Part shown: one piece after another, positions 1 to 5,287 of the stretch | Layout of the letters: the number at the start of each line of letters is the position of its first letter | Position numbering within the stretch: the first letter of the stretch is position 1 | DNA from: Chitinophagaceae bacterium | Lineage (GTDB): Bacteria; Bacteroidota; Bacteroidia; Chitinophagales; Chitinophagaceae | Length of the DNA stretch: 6,301 nt | Assembly (NCBI GenBank): GCA_030151745.1 | Contig: JASLDA010000348.1 | Span: 1 to 6,301, forward strand | Direction of reading: 5' to 3' | Program-made: the position numbers and the translations under genes | Notes under the pieces: model-generated | The model's input: the letters and a program-made list of their open reading frames with translations, nothing else | What the model was told of the DNA's origin: nothing | The model's database searches: none

Positions 1-1167
1 TTCATCCTCTATACCAGCGGCTCCACGGGCAAGCCCAAGGGGGTGGTGCATACCTGCGGGGGATACATGATCTGGGCGACCTACACCTTCGTGAACGTAT
101 TCCAGGCGCGCCAGGACGATGTCCATTTCTGCACCGCGGATATCGGCTGGATCACCGGCCATACCTATATCGTCTACGGCCCGCTCGGCGCCGGAAGCAC
201 CACGCTGATATTCGAAGGCATCCCGACCTGGCCGGACGCGGGCCGCTACTGGGACGTCATCGACCGGCACGGCGCATCCATCCTGTACACATCCCCGACG
301 GCGATCCGCAGCCTGATGGGCTTCGGCACCGGCTACCTGCAGGGCAAGAACCTGAGCAGCCTGCGCGTGCTGGGCTCCGTAGGCGAGCCGATCAACGAGG
401 AGGCCTGGCATTGGTTCGACGAGAATATCGGCAAGGGCCGCTGCCCCATCGTGGATACCTGGTGGCAGACGGAAACCGGGGGCGCCATGATGAGCAACCT
501 GGCCGGCGTCACGCCTTCGAAGCCCGGCTTTGCCACCCTCCCCCTGCCCGGGGTGCAGCCGGTGCTCGTAGACGAGAACGGCAAGGAGCTGGAGGGGAAC
601 GGCGTAAGCGGGAACCTCTGCATCAAGGCGCCCTGGCCCGCCATCGTCCGCACGACCTGGGGCGATCACGAGCGCTACCGCACAGCCTATTTTGCGACCT
701 ATGACAACATGTACTTCACCGGCGATGGCTGCCTGCGCGACGAGGACGGCTTTTACCGCATTACCGGCCGCGTGGACGATGTGCTGAACGTAAGCGGCCA
801 CCGCATCGGAACGGCGGAAGTGGAGAACGCGATCAACATGCACGCCGGCGTGGTGGAAAGCGCGGTGGTAGGCTACCCGCACGATATCAAGGGCCAGGGA
901 GTCTATGCCTATGTCGTGCACGACAATACCCACAGCAACGAGAACCTCACCCGGCAGGATATCATGCAGACGGTGGCCCGGATCATCGGGCCGATCGCCA
1001 AGCCGGATAAGATCCAATTCGTGAGCGGCCTGCCGAAGACCCGGAGCGGCAAGATCATGCGCCGCATCCTGCGCAAGATCGCGGAGGGCGAGACCTCGAA
1101 CCTGGGCGATACCACGACCTTGCTGGAGCCGGCAATCGTGGAGGAGATCCTGAAGGGGAAGATTTAG
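1..1167 (+). CDS. acs: Acetyl-CoA synthetase (AMP-forming), C-terminal part; 5' end outside window
   Basis: This cytoplasmic enzyme activates acetate with ATP to acetyl-AMP and then forms acetyl-CoA. The reading frame is open from base 1, so the gene is cut by the window edge: 388 residues are visible of the roughly 630-650 usual for the family. Numbering from base 1, the ATP-binding A3 loop YTSGSTGKPKG is at 4-14, GWITGHTY at 49-56, GSVGEPI at 125-131 and DTWWQTETGG at 152-161. The tandem Trp and the ITGH stretch match the small acetate pocket known from Salmonella Acs, which favours acetate over longer acids. TGD at 240-242 and the hinge stretch YRITGRVDDVLNVSGHRIG at 252-270 follow. The C-terminal PKTRSGKIMRR holds the catalytic Lys (about 351), known in the family to be switched off by acetylation. 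Nothing looks broken. It converges with the regulator gene downstream, which belongs to a class that controls short-chain acyl metabolism. Propionyl-CoA synthetase is a less likely alternative. Confidence 0.96.
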   Translation, partial: FILYTSGSTGKPKGVVHTCGGYMIWATYTFVNVFQARQDDVHFCTADIGWITGHTYIVYGPLGAGSTTLIFEGIPTWPDAGRYWDVIDRHGASILYTSPTAIRSLMGFGTGYLQGKNLSSLRVLGSVGEPINEEAWHWFDENIGKGRCPIVDTWWQTETGGAMMSNLAGVTPSKPGFATLPLPGVQPVLVDENGKELEGNGVSGNLCIKAPWPAIVRTTWGDHERYRTAYFATYDNMYFTGDGCLRDEDGFYRITGRVDDVLNVSGHRIGTAEVENAINMHAGVVESAVVGYPHDIKGQGVYAYVVHDNTHSNENLTRQDIMQTVARIIGPIAKPDKIQFVSGLPKTRSGKIMRRILRKIAEGETSNLGDTTTLLEPAIVEEILKGKI

Positions 1168-1186
1168 GGCTTGAAGATTTAAGATT
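1159..1186 (+). repeat. AAGATT(TA) short direct repeats at the acs 3' end
   Basis: AAGATTTA occurs at 1159-1166 (running into the acs stop codon) and again at 1174-1181, with a third partial copy AAGATT at 1181-1186. The copies are separated by GGGCTTG and then directly adjoin. This AT-rich patch stands out from the GC-rich surroundings. Similar AAGATTT-like strings are, from memory, scattered in intergenic regions of some Bacteroidota; no function is known to me. Confidence 0.45.
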
Positions 1187-1202
1187 GGGGCAGGGTAACA
1201 GC

Positions 1203-1219
1203 CGGGGGCTAGAGCCCCG
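1203..1219. terminator. Small GC hairpin between convergent genes; possible bidirectional terminator
   Basis: GGGGCT (1205-1210) and AGCCCC (1213-1218) are perfect inverted arms around AG. A shifted pairing, CGGGG (1203-1207) with CCCCG (1215-1219), leaves a 7-nt loop. The stop codon of the minus-strand regulator (1209-1211) lies inside the hairpin, and the acs stop is 36 nt to the left. Placement between two converging 3' ends suits a shared terminator. There is no T-run on either strand after the stem, so a classical Rho-independent terminator is not supported. Confidence 0.35.
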
Positions 1220-2684
1220 TCAATGCCTCGTCGATGCGCTGCTCCGCCAGGCCCCGCTCTATGACCAGCGGAGCCGCTGCGCGCTCCTTGCAGTCGACGA
1301 TGCTGCAGCGCTCGCAGGTAGTGTTTACCGTGACGACCGGAACCGCCGGGTCGTTCACGAAGGGCATGGTCTGCGCCAGCTGCTTGTCCAGGGCCAGGCC
1401 GACCGTCACGCTTACGGCGTCGTGGCCGCCTTTCTGCTGCGGCTTGGCGATGCTGATGCAGAGGTAGCGGTCATGCGTCTGCCAGTACTGCTCGATCTGC
1501 ACGTCGACCAGCGGCTTCCGGTACTTGCCGGTTGCAGACAGGGCGCTGACCTGCCGGATGCTGCGGGCCGCGACCCAGCGCCGGCAATAGTGCTCGCGGA
1601 GCATCGTCGCATGGGGATTATGCAGCTGGGCAAGGTGCAGCTCCTTGGTAAGCTGGCAATCGCCCGCGGCCGCGTCATAGGTCATGCGCAGGAAAAACAG
1701 CTGGTCGATCCCGAAATGCTTCGGCAGCACATTGGTCAGGCGCTGCAGGAACATTTCCGGGGTAGCGTTGAAGCTGTTGATCATGTCCAGCCAGGCGCCG
1801 CCGTTCCAGCGGCTCTGCCGGAAAACCTCGCTGAGCGCCTCCGCCAGCGCATCTTCCGGGATCAGCAGCGACGCGGCGAAATACGATGCCTTGAAATTGT
1901 TCAGCACGACATCGAATGAGACCGGCCGGCGCATGATCGTCTCAAAAGGCCGGTCGGTAAGCTCCATCTGCTGGAAGCCGAGCTCCCGGGCTATCAGGAA
2001 GGCTTCCTGGGCCGGGGCCAGCTTGTTCAGGAACAGCGCCTTCGATTTCCCCGAGTAGAAGCTGCGCAATCCGGAAAGAACAGGGTTCCCGGCAAGCTTC
2101 TTGCGATCCGTACGGATGCCGAAACACTCCAGCAGCAATGCTTCCAGGGATCTCACATCCGTATGGAAGCCGCCTCCCGGGGCCATGGTCCGGAATGCCC
2201 CCGCGGCCGATTCCAGCTCTTCGAAATAATTGTTGTGCAGATCCTGGTAAGAACGGAGCGCGGCCGTATAGAAGCTCTCCTTGCTCATCTCGTAGCTCCG
2301 GAAGATCTTGATCAGCGTACTGATAAATGCCGTGACCTTATCGGGGGTATTCGCGAACAGCCCGAGCAGGGAAGTTACCGGAATGCCGAAATGCTGCCAG
2401 GGCACGATGTTCAGGAAATCGGCGTTCAGCAGCTCGATGACCGGCTGGAGCTTTTTATCGCCGCTCAGCGACACCAGGTAGTCGTAATCGACACCCAGCG
2501 CTTTGGCCAGCGCCAGGGTCTTATTGGCCTTCGGGTACTTCTTGCCGTTCTCGATATCGTGCAGGTAAGAGACCGCGAGCCCGGTGACATCGGCCAGCTG
2601 CTGATACGACATACCCCGTGCCTGCCGCAAGGAGCGCAGCTTCAGGCCGAATATGAGCCGGACAACTTCAGTCTGGGAAAGCAT
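1209..2684 (-). CDS. XRE-family transcriptional regulator with degenerate IrrE-like domain and C-terminal Cys cluster (ScfR/RamB/PrpR class)
   Basis: This is a cytoplasmic DNA-binding regulator of 491 residues, the usual length for the short-chain fatty acid regulator class. Residues 12-70 form an XRE helix-turn-helix, with recognition around YQQLADVTGLAVSYLHDIEN (27-46). A helical middle follows. Residues 206-241 align with the IrrE/ImmA peptidase core, but where a protease has HExxH this protein has ARELGF (232-237), so no zinc peptidase activity is expected. The C-terminal part has HYCRRW (Cys367) and CERCSIVDCKERAAAP (Cys457, 460, 465). In mycobacterial PrpR of this class, a C-terminal cysteine set carries a 4Fe-4S cluster and the protein binds short-chain acyl-CoA; the same here is inference. 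It converges on acs and is divergent from the next gene. The ATG at 2684 fits the normal distance to the HTH; no Shine-Dalgarno is seen. An inverted repeat 34-63 nt upstream may be its own operator. Confidence 0.9.
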   Translation of the reverse strand: MLSQTEVVRLIFGLKLRSLRQARGMSYQQLADVTGLAVSYLHDIENGKKYPKANKTLALAKALGVDYDYLVSLSGDKKLQPVIELLNADFLNIVPWQHFGIPVTSLLGLFANTPDKVTAFISTLIKIFRSYEMSKESFYTAALRSYQDLHNNYFEELESAAGAFRTMAPGGGFHTDVRSLEALLLECFGIRTDRKKLAGNPVLSGLRSFYSGKSKALFLNKLAPAQEAFLIARELGFQQMELTDRPFETIMRRPVSFDVVLNNFKASYFAASLLIPEDALAEALSEVFRQSRWNGGAWLDMINSFNATPEMFLQRLTNVLPKHFGIDQLFFLRMTYDAAAGDCQLTKELHLAQLHNPHATMLREHYCRRWVAARSIRQVSALSATGKYRKPLVDVQIEQYWQTHDRYLCISIAKPQQKGGHDAVSVTVGLALDKQLAQTMPFVNDPAVPVVTVNTTCERCSIVDCKERAAAPLVIERGLAEQRIDEALTGL

Positions 2685-3022
2685 GGCCGGAAGATAGCGT
2701 AGGGAATCGAAAAGACATTTTTAAGCGAATTTTTCACTGCTTAAAAAATATCCCGGCATCGGTGCCGAGCTTACCGGAGCGGCAGCCCGCCTCCCGGGGC
2801 TGGAAGCCGGACCGGCGGAGAAAAATAGCCTGCGTTTCCGCCGCGAGTACCCAACCCGGACGAAAGGGATGTAGTCTATACCCCCAGCCGCCTTATGTAA
2901 AACCTAACCGGTAAACGGCGTTACGCACGTCATTCCCGGAATATACCTCCTGCATGCCATTCCCGGCCATGCAAAGGCGGTCTATTGCTGTTAGCAGGCA
3001 CGCCTCACGAACTACCGAATCT
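2685..3022. other. Divergent intergenic region (AT-rich island plus GC-rich hairpins)
   Basis: These bases separate the minus-strand regulator from the plus-strand membrane/SpdSyn-like gene (269 bp if the latter starts at 2954, 338 bp if at 3023). I see no convincing reading frame or RNA gene. About 2711-2750 is strikingly AT-rich against its GC-rich surroundings and holds the operator-like repeat listed separately. Further right are short GC stems: CGGCA/TGCCG (2754-2758, 2763-2767), CAGCCC/GGGCTG (2783-2788, 2797-2802) and GCCGG/CCGGC (2806-2816). CATTCCCGG occurs twice (2931-2939, 2958-2966). Both promoters should lie here, but no TAnnTTTG element is found on either strand. Confidence 0.6.
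2718..2747. promoter_or_regulatory. Perfect 9-bp-arm inverted repeat, candidate operator of the adjacent regulator
   Basis: TTTTTAAGC (2718-2726) and GCTTAAAAA (2739-2747) are perfect reverse complements around a 12-nt spacer. The centre-to-centre half-site distance is 21 bp, about two helical turns, which suits a dimeric helix-turn-helix protein bound to one DNA face. The site ends 34 nt before the regulator's ATG, where autoregulation would be expected, and the region is shared with the divergent gene. It does not match the TTTGCAAA-like core described for actinobacterial RamB/PrpR, so assigning it to this regulator rests on position only. With the A/T-rich ends it could also form a weak RNA hairpin. 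Confidence 0.45.
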
Positions 3023-4690
3023 ATGTCCAAATCCAGAAGATCCGCGGGCCCAAGGGCCTCCGCCCCTGCTCCTGCACGCAAAGGCGGTTCCCGGCCTGTG
3101 GGAAGCCCCGGTCCGGAAGCTCTCCCGGGCGACCTGAGGCAACTGTATCTCGTATCCTTCATCGAAGGCGGGGTCGTTATGGTCACCGAGCTGTCGGGGG
3201 CCAAGCTCCTGGGTCCTTTCTTCGGGGCTTCGCTCTACAGCTGGGCCGCTACGCTTTCCATCACGCTGCTGGCGCTGATGTCCGGCTATTACACCGGCGG
3301 CTATGCCACCACCAGGCCCGGCCTGCGCAGCGTCGGCGCCATTCTCTGGATTTTCATGCTGAGCGGGCTCATGGTGCTGATGATGCCTTTCACCGGTTAC
3401 CTGATGATGCGCGCGACGCTGTCGCTGCCCTTCTTCGCCGGCCTGATCGGCTCGGAGCTGTTCTTCCTTTTCCCGCCCATCTTCCTGATGGGGATGATCA
3501 GCCCTATGATCATTTCGCAGATAACCCGGGATGCTGCCGGCAGCGGGCGCTCGGCCGGCAATATCTACGCGATCTCGACCTGCGGGGGCATACTCTTCAC
3601 CCTGGTCTTCGGCTTCGCGGTGATTCCCGTTTTCGGCATCACGGTCCCCCTGCGCATACTGGGGCTGGCCGTCGCGTTCTTCGCCCTGGTACTGCTGGCC
3701 CGGCATCGGCTGAAACGGGGGAATGCCTACCTGGTCGCCGGGCTGCTGCTCTTCTGCGCGCTGCTCTCCTTCGGGCAGACCAAGGCGAAGCTCTTTCCCA
3801 AAGCCGAAGGCATCACGCTCCTGGAACAATCGGAAGGACTGCTGGGCGAGCTGGAGGTGATAGACAAAGTGATGCGGGGCTCTCAGGGAACGCGCTTCCT
3901 GTCGCGGCTGCTCACTACGGGCAATGTACCGCAGGACAATGTCTTTGTCGACTCGCTGCAGTACAGCCTTATGTTCTACGTGAACTTTACCGATCAGCTG
4001 CTTCACTATATCCCCGGGAAGGACTCTGCGGTCATAATCGGGCTCGGGACCGGGAGCCTGTACGAGGTACTGCGGAACCAGGGCGTGCATCCCGAGACGG
4101 TCGAGATCGATCAGCGGATCTACGACTACGGGGTGAAGTATTTCGGCATGCAGCCGCACGCGGAGCACCATATCACCGACGGGCGATATTTCCTGAATAC
4201 CACGAAGAAGCGGTACGACCTGATGCTCCTCGATGTGATCATCGGCGAAAACGTGCCGGGACAGCTGATCTCCAGGGAATCTTTCCGGCGCTGCTACGAG
4301 CTGCTACGGGACGAAGGGACGCTGATCATCGAGCACGGAGCCGTGCATGACTTCGCCGACAACGCCTTCATCCCCTCCGTGGTGAAAAGCCTGCATGCCG
4401 CCGGCTTTCAGGTGCGGATCTTCAACCCGCTGATGTCTCGGAGCATGGGCGACCTGCTGCTGGTCTGCACCAAGCACCAGCCTTTCGATGTGACCGGCAA
4501 GACCATCAGCTCGAATCTCCTGCTGCGCGGCGGACCACTGGCCGTTTATGAAGTTCCGCTCGAAAGCTTCGACCTGCCCCATGCAAACATCCTTACGGAC
4601 GACGTGAACAATGCGGACCTGATGCTCCGGGACCACTATTTCCTTGTTCGCGAAAACATCCGGAAGAACCTGGCCGAAGGAAAACTGTAG
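3023..4690 (+). CDS. Fused polytopic membrane / spermidine-synthase-like protein
   Basis: This is an inner-membrane protein with a cytoplasmic Rossmann domain, of the fused MFS/spermidine-synthase type. Numbering from the ATG at 3023 (555 aa), a basic Pro/Ala-rich tail (1-37) precedes about seven hydrophobic segments near 41-57, 70-94, 103-129, 135-164, 181-205, 208-226 and 234-251. Family-like signatures include TELSGAKLLGPFFG, FPPIFLMGMISP and the AGNIYAISTCGG stretch. The C-terminal half has the nucleotide-binding loop GLGTG (340-344), VEID (360-363), DGRYF (386-390), LLDV (Asp404) and a terminal LTDD (524-527), all typical of the group. The STDP-type loop of true aminopropyltransferases is absent, and PGQLIS replaces the PxHLLT usual in fused homologues, so polyamine synthesis should not be assumed. 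An in-frame ATG at 2954 would add 23 residues; I prefer 3023 because that extension looks non-coding in composition. No ribosome-binding site decides it. Substrate and role are unknown. Confidence 0.82.
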   Translation: MSKSRRSAGPRASAPAPARKGGSRPVGSPGPEALPGDLRQLYLVSFIEGGVVMVTELSGAKLLGPFFGASLYSWAATLSITLLALMSGYYTGGYATTRPGLRSVGAILWIFMLSGLMVLMMPFTGYLMMRATLSLPFFAGLIGSELFFLFPPIFLMGMISPMIISQITRDAAGSGRSAGNIYAISTCGGILFTLVFGFAVIPVFGITVPLRILGLAVAFFALVLLARHRLKRGNAYLVAGLLLFCALLSFGQTKAKLFPKAEGITLLEQSEGLLGELEVIDKVMRGSQGTRFLSRLLTTGNVPQDNVFVDSLQYSLMFYVNFTDQLLHYIPGKDSAVIIGLGTGSLYEVLRNQGVHPETVEIDQRIYDYGVKYFGMQPHAEHHITDGRYFLNTTKKRYDLMLLDVIIGENVPGQLISRESFRRCYELLRDEGTLIIEHGAVHDFADNAFIPSVVKSLHAAGFQVRIFNPLMSRSMGDLLLVCTKHQPFDVTGKTISSNLLLRGGPLAVYEVPLESFDLPHANILTDDVNNADLMLRDHYFLVRENIRKNLAEGKL

Positions 4691-4711
4691 GGCGTTTCCA
4701 ACGGAAGAAAT

Positions 4712-4725
4712 TTATGAACTCATAA
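4712..4725. promoter_or_regulatory. 14-bp palindrome before the metal-efflux genes, possible operator
   Basis: TTATGA (4712-4717) and TCATAA (4720-4725) are perfect inverted arms around AC. The site lies 21 nt after the stop of the preceding gene and about 34 nt before the TAnnTTTG element, a position that would suit an activator or repressor of the downstream metal operon. It is short and AT-rich, has no T-tract to make it a terminator, and could be chance. Confidence 0.25.
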
Positions 4726-4758
4726 GCGGCACCGGCAGGCGAGAAATAAGCGATCCGC

Positions 4759-4766
4759 TACCTTTG
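4759..4766 (+). promoter_or_regulatory. Bacteroidota-type -7 promoter element TAnnTTTG
   Basis: TACCTTTG matches the Bacteroidota -7 consensus TAnnTTTG at every fixed base. It is followed by only four bases before the GTG at 4771, so a transcript starting the usual few bases downstream would begin at or next to the start codon and be essentially leaderless. No TTG is found at the expected -33 position (around 4737-4740), so the promoter would be weak or need an activator. The element falls in an 80-bp intergenic gap, where a chance match is unlikely but possible. Confidence 0.4.
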
Positions 4767-4770
4767 CCAC

Positions 4771-5154
4771 GTGAAGAAGGGTTGCGCCTATATCCTGCTG
4801 ATCGCCGTGCTGCTGCAGGTAACGCCTGCCGTGCAGCTGCTTAAGATCCCCGTATTGCTGGAGCACTTCTCGGAACATCAGCACCGCAACCCGGGAATCA
4901 GCTTCTTCGCTTTTCTTGAAATGCATTACTGGGGGCAGGACCTGCCGGACGACGATACCGACCGGGACATGGAGCTGCCTTTCAAGAAACCTGCCGACCA
5001 GTCCTTCCAGATCCAGGGCGCCTGCGTCTGCGCCCCCGATGTGATTCTTACACAACGGATCGACTGGGGAGACAGCCCGGACTACCAGGTGCTCCCCCAA
5101 TCCATGCTGCCGGCCGCTTTCAAGGGCTCGCTGTTCAAGCCGCCGAGGGCATAG
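4771..5154 (+). CDS. Small exported His/Asp/Cys-rich protein of a heavy-metal efflux operon, function unknown
   Basis: This gene encodes a 127-residue protein. The frame has an upstream stop at 4747-4749 and GTG at 4771 is the first usable start. A basic tip (KK) and a hydrophobic stretch (about 6-24) look like an uncleaved anchor or signal peptide; no lipobox Cys follows it, so export to the periplasm or inner-membrane anchoring is likely. The next part, EHFSEHQH (31-38) and FLEMHYWG (48-55), carries four His, then an acidic run DDDTDRDMELPFK (60-72), and later a Cys-x-Cys at 85-87. From memory, small proteins with this EHFxEH ... MHY ... DRDMxLPFK pattern are common just upstream of CzcA/CusA genes in Bacteroidota and have no assigned function. 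These residues suggest metal binding, but that is inference. It precedes czcA by 133 nt on the same strand and is probably cotranscribed with it. Confidence 0.8.
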   Translation: MKKGCAYILLIAVLLQVTPAVQLLKIPVLLEHFSEHQHRNPGISFFAFLEMHYWGQDLPDDDTDRDMELPFKKPADQSFQIQGACVCAPDVILTQRIDWGDSPDYQVLPQSMLPAAFKGSLFKPPRA

Positions 5155-5287
5155 CCCCCTTCCTGATCGTCGTCTGCCGCCGGCCGCGGAGACATAGCCG
5201 CATGCGCTCTGCATGCCGGGCTGCCGGCAACATGCTGTTCGCCGGCCGGCTTCCCATATTTCCATTTTACCGACAAGTATTTATTCA
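5155..5287. other. GC-rich intergenic hairpin region between the small protein gene and czcA
   Basis: No gene is seen. The clearest structure is a stem at 5196-5222: AGCC plus GCATGC pairs with GCATGC plus GGCT, with a 5-nt loop and a CG bulge. GCCGGC occurs at 5223-5228 and inside 5241-5250, and GCCGGCCG (5179-5186) can pair with CGGCCGGC (5243-5250), so alternative folds are possible. No T-run follows, so termination is not supported. The last 30 bases before the czcA ATG are AT-rich and lack a Shine-Dalgarno, as is common in Bacteroidota. Confidence 0.4.

Noticed and set aside
224..234. Possible misreading of the acs fragment as a pseudogene because the 5' end is missing
   Set aside because: The frame is open from base 1 with the A3 motif intact; the truncation is simply the window edge.
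1185..1919. Long plus-strand open frame (244 codons) opposite the regulator
   Set aside because: It is fully antisense to the well-supported regulator gene, its product matches no family I know, and GC-rich codons commonly open the opposite strand.
2970..2975. TGCAAA resembling a half-site of the RamB/PrpR core motif
   Set aside because: A single 6-base match without its palindromic partner is expected by chance in a window this size.
3005..4171. Long minus-strand open frame (388 codons) opposite the fused membrane protein
   Set aside because: The translation is low-complexity, rich in Gln, Glu, Arg and Gly, with no domain; it mirrors the codon pattern of the real membrane gene.
4644..4844. 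Plus-strand 66-codon frame spanning the gap after the membrane gene
   Set aside because: It overlaps the real genes on both sides in another frame and has no recognisable features.
4720..5265. Minus-strand 181-codon frame opposite the small exported protein
   Set aside because: The plus-strand gene has an export segment, family-like motifs and operon context; the antisense product is Arg/Gly-rich and lacks any motif.
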